DNA of 64,000 bases, taken from NCBI GenBank assembly GCA_963735885.1, contig CAVTMP010000004.1, forward strand, positions 620,001 to 684,000, given 5' to 3'. The notes below the pieces were generated by a model, which searched no databases, was not told the origin of the DNA, and worked only from the letters and a program-made list of their open reading frames with translations. Shown here piece after piece: positions 56,569 through 64,000 of the stretch. The translations under genes and the position numbers were made by a program. Every line of letters starts with the position of its first letter. Within the stretch, counting starts at the first letter, position 1. The DNA comes from JBBSBL01 sp963735885. GTDB taxonomy: Bacteria > Actinomycetota > Thermoleophilia > Solirubrobacterales > Solirubrobacteraceae.

Positions 56569-57273
56569 GCGCCGAGGTAGGCCCGCTGGACGTCGGGGTT
56601 CTCGCGCAGGGCGGCCGAGTGGTCGGTGAGCGCGACCGTCCCGGTCTCGAGCACGTAGCCGCGGCTGGAGACGCCCAGGGCGTAGTTCGCGTTCTGCTCG
56701 ACGAGCAGGATCGTCGTCCCCTGGCGGTTGATCTCCGCGATCGTCTCGTAGATCCGCTCGACGAGGATCGGCGCGATGCCCATGCTCGGCTCGTCGAGCA
56801 GCAGCAGGCGCGGGCGGCCCATCAGCGCCCGCCCGATGGCCAGCATCTGCTGCTCGCCGCCGGACATCGTCCCCGCCTTCTGCGTCTCCCGCTCCTTGAG
56901 CCGCGGGAAGAGGTCGAACACGCGGTCGAGGTCGTCGCGCACGCCGTCGTCGCGGCGCAGGTAGGCGCCGAGCTCGAGGTTCTCGAGCGCGGTCATCCGC
57001 TGGAAGCAGTGGCGGCCCTCGGGCGCCTGGCAGATCCCCCGGCTCGACGATGTCCTGCGGCGGGAGATGGGTGATGTCCTCGCCGTCGAAGGTGATCCGG
57101 CCTTCGCGCGCGGGGGTCAGACCCGAGATCGAGCGCAGGGTCGTCGACTTGCCGGCCCCGTTGCAGCCGATGAGCGTGACGATCTCGCCCTCCTCGACGG
57201 TGATCGAGATGCCCTTGAGCGCCTCGATCTCCCCGTAGAAGGTGTGGATGTCGTCGACCTCGAGCAGCGGCAC
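56565..57273 (-). CDS. livF: Branched-chain amino-acid ABC transporter ATP-binding protein, frameshifted
   Basis: An ABC ATPase: Walker A GCNGAGKSTT (near residue 37), MSGGEQQMLAIGRALMG signature, Walker B RLLLLDEPSMGIAP, H-loop region LLVEQNAN. The pattern and length (about 235 residues after correction) fit LivF. The frame breaks near 57040: GAGCCGGGGGATC with one C removed restores DIVERGICQAPEGRHCFQRMTALENL. Start GTG 57273. It is separated from livG by 4 bp and overlaps the small membrane protein gene. Confidence 0.9.
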
Positions 57274-57277
57274 GCGC

Positions 57278-58113
<836 letters not shown>

Positions 58114-58117
<4 letters not shown>

Positions 58118-59260
58118 GGCTGCACCTCCCCCATCTCGGTGTCGCCGGCGCCGATGCCCTCGGTGAGCTCGAGCTTGCGACGTCGTTCGGGAATCAGGCC
58201 CTCGGGGCGCACGATCATCATCAGCACGAGCAGGAAGCCGAAGATCCCGAAGGTGAGCTCCGTCGGGTCGAGGTCGACGCCGATGTCGTTGAACACCGTG
58301 GTGAGCGTGTCGGGGATGAAGTTGACGTTGATGTAGGACAGCGCGATCGCCCCGACGACGACGCCCCAGATCGATCCGAGGCCGCCGAGGATGACCATCG
58401 CGAGCACGAAGATCGAGAACGAGAACTGGAAGCTGGTCGGCGTTCACGGTGTTCTGGTAGCTGGAGAGGAAGGCGCCCGCCGTGCCGCCGAGCGCCGCGC
58501 CGGTGGCGTACGCCATCAGCTTGGTCCGCACGAGCGGCACGCCCATGCTCGACGCGGCCACCTCGTCCTCGCGGATCGCGATCCACGCGCGGCCGAGCCG
58601 CGAGTCGCGCAGGCGGAAGTTGACGAACAGCGTGATCAGCGCGAGGACGAGCGCCGTCCAGTACCACGGTCGCAGGTCGAGCGGGTTGAAGCGCTCGAGC
58701 CCCGGGATCTGGATCGGGTCGATCGGCGTGATCCCCTGGCGCCCGGCGGTCAGGCGGACGTTGTCGCCGAAGGTGATCGCGTCGCCGTTGAGCGCGAACA
58801 CGCGGATGATCTCCCCGAAGGCCAGCGTGACGATCGCGATGTAGTCGCCGCGGAGGCGCAGCGTCGGCAGGCCGATGAGGATGCCGACGACCGCCGCGAC
58901 CACGGCGGCGACGATCGCCACGATGATCAAGTTGAGGTGGATCCCGGGCAGCGTCGAGGTGACGCCGCTCACGCCGAGGTGGAGGTTGGCGTCGACGAAG
59001 AAGCCCGACGCGAGCCAGCCGAGGACGTAGGACCCGATCGCGTAGAAGGCGACGTAGCCGAGGTCGAGCAGCCCGGCGAAGCCGACGACGATGTTGAGCC
59101 CGAGCGCCATCACCACGTACGTCAGCGCCGTGATCATGAAGTCGGTGTTGCCGTCGGTCTTCGGCAGGAAGAGCGGGAAGGCGATCGCGACGACGAGCAC
59201 GATCGCGAACAGCGCGATCTGCGCGGGCCGGCGGCCGAGGGCGGTGCGGGCGGCGCTCAT
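58114..59260 (-). CDS. livM: Branched-chain amino-acid ABC transporter permease, frameshifted
   Basis: About 381 residues after correction, eight or more helices. It has the LivM motifs YVVMALGLNIVVGFAGLLDLGYVAFYAIGSY, LRGDYIAIVTLAFGEIIRV, REDEVAASSMGV and LPERR-like ending (GLIPERRRKLEL). The frame breaks near 58437: removing one C from GACCAGC restores TVNADSFQFSFSIFVLAMVILGGLGSIWG. ATG 59260 overlaps the livH stop by ATGA. Membrane component of the Liv uptake system. Confidence 0.9.
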
Positions 59261-60324
59261 CCGGCCTCCCTCGTCTCCTCGCCGAGGAGCCCCTGGGGCC
59301 GGAAGACCATGACGAGGATCAGGTAGCCGAAGACGACGGCGGCGGTCCACTCGCCGCCGAACCGGTTGTCGGAGATCTGGTCGATGCAGCCGATGATGAC
59401 CGCCCCGAGCACCGCTCCCTTGAGGTTGCCGATCCCGCCCATCACCGCCGCCGTGAAGGCGAGCAGGCCGGCCTGGAAGCCCGAGAAGAACCAGACGTTG
59501 GTCTCGTACAGCGCCGACATCAGCCCGGCGGCGCCGGCGAGCAGGCCGCCGAGCAGGAAGGTCAGCGCGATCGTCGTGTCGACGTTGATGCCCATGAGCC
59601 TGGCGGCCTCGGGGTCCTGCGCGGTGGCGCGCATGGCCCGGCCGAGGCGGCTGCGGGCGACGAAGGTGGTGAGCGCGACGACGAGCGGGATCGTCACCCC
59701 GAAGGCGAGCAGGTCGGCTCGGGAGACGTCGATCCCGGCAACCGAGAACACGGTGTTCTGCGCCTTGATGAGGTCGTCGACGCTGCGCGGCGACCCGCCG
59801 AGCCAGAGGAGGCCGACGTTCTGCAGGATGAAGGAGAACCCGACCGCGGTGATCAGCGGCGCGAGCTTCGGAGCGTTGCGCAGCGGGCGGTAGCCGACCC
59901 GCTCGATCATCACGTTGAGCGTTGCGCAGACGACCATCGCGACGAGCATCGAGAGCAGCAGGCCGAGGACGATCGCCGGGACGCTCGAGCCCAGCCCGAT
60001 GCCCAGCACCGTGTTCCAGAACTGGTAGGCCACGAAGGACCCGAGCATGAACACGTCGCCGTGGGCGAAGTTGATCAGCTCGATGATCCCGTAGACGAGC
60101 GTGTAGCCGAGCGCGATCAGCGCGATGATCGCGCCGTTCGACAGCCCGGCCATGAGGTTGTTGCCGAGGCGGACGAGGTTGCCGTCCTCGGAGAGGTCCT
60201 GGATCCCGAACCACACGGGCAGGATCAGCAGGACGATGATCAGCCCGAAGCGCTGGAGGAAGCCCCGGACCGCGGCGAGCGGCCGCGAACCGGGAGCGGG
60301 AGCGGGGATGGACGCGGCTTCCAT
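59257..60324 (-). CDS. livH: Branched-chain amino-acid ABC transporter permease
   Basis: A 355-residue membrane protein with an N-terminal extension (to about residue 50) and eight helices. LivH motifs are LSNGAIIALIALGYTLVYGIIELINFAHGDVFMLGSF, RPLRNAPKLAPLITAVGFSFILQN, ATAQDPEAARLMGINVD and GGIGNLKGAVLGAVIIG. It follows livJ after 66 bp that contain a strong hairpin. With LivM it forms the channel of the transporter. Confidence 0.94.
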   Translation of the reverse strand: MEAASIPAPAPGSRPLAAVRGFLQRFGLIIVLLILPVWFGIQDLSEDGNLVRLGNNLMAGLSNGAIIALIALGYTLVYGIIELINFAHGDVFMLGSFVAYQFWNTVLGIGLGSSVPAIVLGLLLSMLVAMVVCATLNVMIERVGYRPLRNAPKLAPLITAVGFSFILQNVGLLWLGGSPRSVDDLIKAQNTVFSVAGIDVSRADLLAFGVTIPLVVALTTFVARSRLGRAMRATAQDPEAARLMGINVDTTIALTFLLGGLLAGAAGLMSALYETNVWFFSGFQAGLLAFTAAVMGGIGNLKGAVLGAVIIGCIDQISDNRFGGEWTAAVVFGYLILVMVFRPQGLLGEETREAG

Positions 60325-60350
60325 CTCGGGCGGGCGACCGGGCGGCGGGC

Positions 60351-60371
60351 GGGGCGGCCGTGCGCCGCCCC
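60351..60371 (-). terminator. Hairpin between livJ and livH
   Basis: GGGGCGGC (60371 to 60364 read on the minus strand) pairs with GCCGCCCC over an 8-bp perfect stem with a 5-nt loop. It may partly stop or protect transcripts so that the abundant binding protein is made in excess over the membrane parts, a common plan in such operons. Confidence 0.45.
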
Positions 60372-60390
60372 GCCTCCCCGAGTCAGTCGG

Positions 60391-61623
60391 TCATCCCTGG
60401 GCCTTGATGGCCGTGTCGAACTTCAGCTGGCCGTTGTTGATCCTGTAGACGCCGTAGTCCGTGATCGACGTGTCGCCGTTGGCGTCGATCGAGTACGTGC
60501 CCAGTGCCGACTTGTAGTCCTGGATCTTGAACGCCTGGTCGATCACCGCCTGGCGATCGTTGCCCTTGCTGCCGGCCGCCTTGATGGAGTTCAGCACGAG
60601 GTCCATCGCCGCATAGCCGTAGATGGCGTAGGGGTCCGGCGTCTTGCCGGTGCCGCCCGCCAGGTCGCTGAGGACCTTCTGGCCCGCCGGCGGGTAGCTC
60701 TTCGGGTCCAGCGTGGCCACCGTCACCTTGACGCGCGGCGCGATGCTGGCCGGGATGCCGCCCTTGCTCGGGTCCGTGAACGCCGCCTCGGCGACGCCGT
60801 CGGGGCCGTAGAGCTTGGCGGTCGGGTTCGCCGCCGCGACGTCCTTGTAGACCTGGACGCCGTTCTGGTCGGTCGTGCCGCTGAACAGGAAGCAGTCCGA
60901 CTTGATCTGCCCGGCCTGCGAGCGGTAGTTCGCGGCCTTCGGGTCGATGCCCTCGTTGCCGTCCACCGTGATCCCCAGCTTCGCGGCCTGTCCCTCGACG
61001 ACCTTCGCGAGGCCGGCGCCGTAGACGCCCTTGTCGTTGAGGATGAAGACCGACTTGCAGCCGTCCTGCTTCATCAGCGTGGCCAGCGCGGCGCCCTGGA
61101 TCGTGTCGCGCGGGACGACGCGGACGTAGGTCCGCTTGCCGGTCGGGTAGTACTTGGTCGGCTCGCCCTTGTCGGCGCCCGGGCCGCTCGTGGTCAGGCC
61201 GACCGCCGTGTTCGACGGCGAGACCGTGAGGATCCCGGCCTGGTTGAGGATCGGGATCGCGACGGCGCTCGCGCCCGAGTTGAACTCGCCGATGTAGGAG
61301 ATCGTGCTCGTGTCCTGCGCGGCCGTCCGGGCGTTCTTCGAGACCTGCCCCGGGTCCCACGTCCCGGCCGACGCGGTCGAGTCGTCGAGCGACTTGTAGG
61401 CGACGCTGAACTCGTTGACCTTCCCGCCCGCCTGCGAGAGCCGGAGCTTCGCACCGCTGATGACGGCGAGGTTCTGGACGCGCGAGGCGCCCTGCAGCGG
61501 CAGGCTCGAGTAGACCGTCAGGTCCTTGTTGCCCGAGCCGCCGCCGCTGCTGCTGTCGCCGCAGGCGGCGACGCCGAGCGCCAGCGCGGCGGCGCTCGCG
61601 ATGGCAAAGAAACGTACGCGCAC
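60391..61623 (-). CDS. Branched-chain amino-acid ABC transporter substrate-binding lipoprotein
   Basis: About 410 residues. A lipoprotein signal (VRVRFFAIASAAALALGVAACG) has the lipobox GVAAC, then a Ser/Gly linker and a type I periplasmic-binding fold: LTVYSSLPLQGASR, ISYIGEFNSGASAVAIPILNQAGIL, VSPSNTAVGL, YVRVVPRDTIQGAALATLM and FSGTTDQNGVQVYKDV. It captures amino acids or related ligands for LivHMGF. GTG 61623 is chosen because GGAGGGGG lies 4 nt upstream; an ATG at 61662 would overlap an inverted repeat. A paralogue lies just upstream. Confidence 0.92.
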   Translation of the reverse strand: MRVRFFAIASAAALALGVAACGDSSSGGGSGNKDLTVYSSLPLQGASRVQNLAVISGAKLRLSQAGGKVNEFSVAYKSLDDSTASAGTWDPGQVSKNARTAAQDTSTISYIGEFNSGASAVAIPILNQAGILTVSPSNTAVGLTTSGPGADKGEPTKYYPTGKRTYVRVVPRDTIQGAALATLMKQDGCKSVFILNDKGVYGAGLAKVVEGQAAKLGITVDGNEGIDPKAANYRSQAGQIKSDCFLFSGTTDQNGVQVYKDVAAANPTAKLYGPDGVAEAAFTDPSKGGIPASIAPRVKVTVATLDPKSYPPAGQKVLSDLAGGTGKTPDPYAIYGYAAMDLVLNSIKAAGSKGNDRQAVIDQAFKIQDYKSALGTYSIDANGDTSITDYGVYRINNGQLKFDTAIKAQG

Positions 61624-61644
61624 GAAACCCCCTCCGAAGTGGTT

Positions 61645-61661
61645 TGAACACAGCTTGTTCA
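61645..61661. promoter_or_regulatory. Inverted repeat (operator candidate) in the livJ leader
   Basis: TGAACA-CAGCT-TGTTCA: perfect 6-bp half-sites with a 5-bp spacer, a pattern common for dimeric repressors. It lies between the TAGGAT -10 box and the Shine-Dalgarno site of the binding-protein gene. Confidence 0.45.
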
Positions 61662-61676
61662 CAACCGTGCGGCGGC

Positions 61677-61682
61677 ATCCTA
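61677..61682 (-). promoter_or_regulatory. -10 box of the liv operon
   Basis: TAGGAT on the minus strand, predicting a transcript start near 61670 and a leader of about 45 nt that includes the inverted repeat. No clear -35. Confidence 0.4.
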
Positions 61683-61704
61683 GCCCTATCGGGGACCGCT
61701 CGCG

Positions 61705-63003
61705 TTAAGGCGACTCCGCCCCCGTGGCCGAGTCCGCCCGAGCGGCCGACCGCACCCCCGCGGCCGACTCCGCCCCCGTGGCGCCCGGCGCCGGCACCAG
61801 GCGCCGGTCGCGGACGACGTACCCCGCGTAGGCGCGCAGGGTCGGGTCGCCGCGACGGTCGATGACATAGGCGCCGAGCGGCGACCGGGGCCGCTCGGTG
61901 GCGAAGAAGGCACGCACGACGGCGCTGCGGCGGTTCCCGCCCGAGCGCGCGCGGCGGATGGCGTCGATCACGACCCGCATCGCCTCGTAGCCGAAGGCGG
62001 CTCCCGGTTGCGGCGAACGCCCGTAGGCCCGGCGGAAGGCCGAGCGGAAGCGGGCCGCCGCGGGCGGCGCTCCACGCGCGGGCAACGCCGGGCTGGTCAC
62101 GCGCAGCCCCTCGCCGCCCGGCCCCAGGCGGGCGGCGACGGCGGGCTGCGCGAGCGCCGAGGAGCCGAAGACGGGCAGTCCCGGCGCCGTGTCCCGCACC
62201 GCGCGCAGCAGGGCGGCGGCTCCCGCCTGGGCCGACCCGGCGAAGAACAGGGCGTCGGCTCCGGCGTCGCGGGCCGTCGCGACGACGTCCGCCCAGTCGG
62301 CCTCGCCCGGCGCGACCGACTGGGAGCCGGCGACCCCGATCCCCGCCGCCGGCAGGCGCCGGCGCAGCGCGGCGGCCACGCTCACCCCGTCCGCCTCCTG
62401 CGCGTCGACGAGGTACGCCGATCGCACGCCGAGTCGCGCCATCCACGCAGCGAGCGCCGACCCCTGGGCCGAGTCCGGCGGGAGCACGCGCCCGAACGTC
62501 CGCCCGGCGCGGCGGTTCGGGTAGTAGCGGTCCGGCGAGCCCGGCACGGCTCGGTCGCGGCGCGTCAGCGCGGCGGCCGCGCCGCCGGGGCTGACCTGGA
62601 GGATCCCGGCCTGGTTGAGCAGCGGGAGGGCGATCGCGCTGGCGCCGGAGGTGGCCCCGCCGAGGTAGGCGATGGTCGTCGCATCCCGCGCGGCGCGTCC
62701 CGCGTTCTCGGACACGCGGGCCGGATCCCATCGCCCGGCGAGGCCGGAGTCGTCGAGCACGCGCAGCCGCACGCGCCAGCGGCCGGCGCGACCCCCCGCC
62801 TCGGCGAGGGCGAGGCGCTCGGCGGCCACGAGATCGACCGCCTGCGCGCGGTCGATCCCGCGCAGCGGGACGCCGGCGTACACGGTCAGCACGTGCCCGG
62901 GCACGGCGTCGCGGGGATCCGGAGCCGACGCGCCGCAGCCGGGAACGGCGGCCGCGAGGGCCGCCGCGGGGACGGCGGCGAGGGCGAGGCGGGGGGATCG
63001 CAA
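61705..63003 (-). CDS. Second substrate-binding lipoprotein of the Liv type (paralogue)
   Basis: A 432-residue paralogue of the binding protein at 60391-61623. It shares LTVYAGVPLRGIDRAQ, TIAYLGGATSGASAIALPLLNQAGILQVSPGG, YYPNRRAGRTFGRVLPPDSAQGSALAAWM and FGYEAMRVVIDAI. The signal ends in a lipobox (AAVPGCG). The start appears to be TTG 63003, since no other start precedes the signal. The C-terminus has a repetitive Ala/Asp/Ser tail (TGAESAAGVRSAARADSATGAESP) absent from the paralogue. A TAGAAT box lies at 63038. It may widen the ligand range of the transporter. Confidence 0.88.
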   Translation of the reverse strand: MRSPRLALAAVPAAALAAAVPGCGASAPDPRDAVPGHVLTVYAGVPLRGIDRAQAVDLVAAERLALAEAGGRAGRWRVRLRVLDDSGLAGRWDPARVSENAGRAARDATTIAYLGGATSGASAIALPLLNQAGILQVSPGGAAAALTRRDRAVPGSPDRYYPNRRAGRTFGRVLPPDSAQGSALAAWMARLGVRSAYLVDAQEADGVSVAAALRRRLPAAGIGVAGSQSVAPGEADWADVVATARDAGADALFFAGSAQAGAAALLRAVRDTAPGLPVFGSSALAQPAVAARLGPGGEGLRVTSPALPARGAPPAAARFRSAFRRAYGRSPQPGAAFGYEAMRVVIDAIRRARSGGNRRSAVVRAFFATERPRSPLGAYVIDRRGDPTLRAYAGYVVRDRRLVPAPGATGAESAAGVRSAARADSATGAESP

Positions 63004-63037
63004 CAGGTCGAGGCCCCGGGCGGGCGCCGGGAGGGCG

Positions 63038-63043
63038 ATTCTA
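63038..63043 (-). promoter_or_regulatory. -10 box for the second binding-protein gene
   Basis: TAGAAT on the minus strand, 34 nt before the TTG start, which leaves a leader of about 28 nt. Confidence 0.35.
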
Positions 63044-63070
63044 CGTCCGCCGCGCGGCGCGCGCGTGAGC

Positions 63071-63076
63071 TACGGT
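63071..63076 (+). promoter_or_regulatory. -10 box for the small lipoprotein gene
   Basis: TACGGT ends 7 nt before ATG 63084, predicting a leaderless transcript and favouring that ATG over GTG 63075. Confidence 0.4.
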
Positions 63077-63083
63077 GTCGCCG

Positions 63084-63395
63084 ATGCCCCGGCGGATCGC
63101 GCTCACGGCCGTGCTCGTCGCGGTGCTCGCCGGGTGCGGCACCAAGCCCGGCAACCTCCCCAACGGCGCCGCGAGCAACACGCTCACCGCCGGCCAGCAG
63201 GACGCGCGCCTGCAGCTCGTCAAGGAGAACGGGGGGCTGAACGACCGCGAGCTCGCGAAGCTCTGCCCCGCCCTGTACCCGGCCGACTTCGAGACCGCGA
63301 AGAAGTACAAGGACATCCGGGGCAAGCAGAAGCTCCGCAAGACGACGTTCCCGGCGGAGGCGCGCCGGCTGGCCGCCCGCGCGGGGTGTCGATGA
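63084..63395 (+). CDS. Small hypothetical lipoprotein
   Basis: A 103-residue protein with a lipoprotein signal (MPRRIALTAVLVAVLAGCGT, lipobox LAGC, Cys18). The mature part has two further Cys (KLCPALYP and ARAGCR) that may pair outside the cell, and a basic region (KKYKDIRGKQKLRK). No family recognised. It lies 31 bp before pfkA on the same strand and is divergent from the second binding-protein gene. Confidence 0.65.
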   Translation: MPRRIALTAVLVAVLAGCGTKPGNLPNGAASNTLTAGQQDARLQLVKENGGLNDRELAKLCPALYPADFETAKKYKDIRGKQKLRKTTFPAEARRLAARAGCR

Positions 63396-63426
63396 CCGCC
63401 GGCCCGGGGTTCGGCTGACCGCCGCG

Positions 63427-64000
63427 ATGCGGGTGGGGCTGCTCACGGCCGGCGGGGACTGCCCGGGGCTCAACGCGGTCATCCGGGCGGTGACCCGGCG
63501 GCTGCTGAGCCACGGCCACGACCCGATCGGGCTGCGGCGCGGCTACCGCGGCCTCGCCGATCACGACTGGATGCCGCTCGACGATCGCGCGGTCTCGGGC
63601 CTGCTCCCGCTCGGCGGCACCATCCTGTCCACCTCGAGCTTCGACCCGTTCCGGGAGCCCGCGGGTCTCGAGCGCGTGCAGGGGTGGCAGGAGCGCGACC
63701 GGCTCGACGGCGTGATCGCGATCGGCGGCGAGCACACGATGATGATCACCCGCCGGCTGCACGAGGAGGCGCAGCTCCCGGTGGTGGGCGTGCCGAAGAC
63801 GATCGACAACGACGTCACCGGCACCGACTTCACCTTCGGCTTCGACACCGCCGTGCAGGTGGCGACCGACGCGATCGACCGCCTGCACACCACGGCGCAG
63901 TCGCACGACCGGGTGATGGTCGTCGAGGTGATGGGACGCAACGTCGGCTGGATCGCCCTCTTCGCGGGGATCGCGGGCGGCGCCGACGGCATCCTGATCC
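63427..64000 (+). CDS. pfkA: 6-phosphofructokinase, actinobacterial type, 3' partial
   Basis: The first 191 residues are visible; the gene runs off the window. The N-terminus MRVGLLTAGGDCPGLNAVIR is the PfkA nucleotide/phosphate site, VPKTIDNDV holds the catalytic Asp127 and phosphoryl-donor Lys124, and VVEVMGRNVGWIALFAG follows. It phosphorylates fructose 6-phosphate. The donor loop reads IGGEHTMM: the residue matching E. coli Gly104 is His103. Usually Gly there means ATP and Asp means pyrophosphate. ATG 63427 matches the family start. Confidence 0.93.
   Translation, partial: MRVGLLTAGGDCPGLNAVIRAVTRRLLSHGHDPIGLRRGYRGLADHDWMPLDDRAVSGLLPLGGTILSTSSFDPFREPAGLERVQGWQERDRLDGVIAIGGEHTMMITRRLHEEAQLPVVGVPKTIDNDVTGTDFTFGFDTAVQVATDAIDRLHTTAQSHDRVMVVEVMGRNVGWIALFAGIAGGADGILI

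Overview
The window is a GC-rich (well above 70% by eye), gene-dense bacterial chromosome segment. Short or overlapping gene junctions, GTG starts with 4-bp GTGA overlaps, an actinobacterial-type phosphofructokinase, a DivIVA-like protein and C-terminal winged MutY without a NUDIX domain all suggest an actinomycetote. The protein style fits class Thermoleophilia (Solirubrobacterales-like), but that is an inference from family resemblance. I saw no tRNA, rRNA, CRISPR array, insertion sequence or phage gene. No gap between genes exceeds about 205 bp.

Region 1 to 25.5 kb is a cell-surface glycan locus. It carries nine glycosyltransferase polypeptides or fusions (GT2 and GT4 types), a Wzx-like flippase and four polytopic GT-C-like membrane proteins. 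It also has two tandem CDP-paratose 2-epimerase-like SDRs, an RfbH-type iron-sulfur 3-dehydratase and two tandem secreted clan GH-A glycosidase-like proteins. RfbH plus RfbE-like genes point to a CDP-activated 3,6-dideoxyhexose as one building block; the cytidylyltransferase and 4,6-dehydratase must lie outside the window.

Region 25.6 to 38 kb is housekeeping. It has family 4 uracil-DNA glycosylase, a DUF2520-PanC fusion followed by panB (pantothenate synthesis), DUF47-PiT phosphate transport with a tiny membrane protein, and an acyltransferase. Three small hypothetical genes, a DEAD-box helicase, uvrA and an alpha/beta hydrolase complete it. Region 38 to 42 kb is a small envelope operon: MBOAT O-acyltransferase, a frameshifted small membrane protein, and a paralogue of the membrane protein at 1.6 kb. 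Region 42 to 54 kb holds a DivIVA-like gene with a decayed tandem copy, mutY, uvrB, an SDR, and an rpsA-coaE-lytic transglycosylase operon. An FAD oxidoreductase and polA follow.

Region 53.8 to 63.4 kb holds malic enzyme, a TIGR01777 epimerase, a branched-chain amino-acid (Liv) ABC transporter operon with two substrate-binding paralogues, a small lipoprotein and the start of pfkA. Between about 52.3 and 58.5 kb the frames of polA, malic enzyme, the epimerase, livF and livM are broken by many single-base indels. This looks like a poor-consensus stretch rather than true pseudogenes.

Two patterns recur. Many transcription-unit starts have a TANNNT box ending 6 to 11 nt upstream, which implies leaderless transcripts; at two divergent gene pairs these boxes overlap on opposite strands. 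Tandem paralogue pairs also recur (epimerases, membrane proteins, glycosidases, DivIVA tails, Liv-binding proteins).
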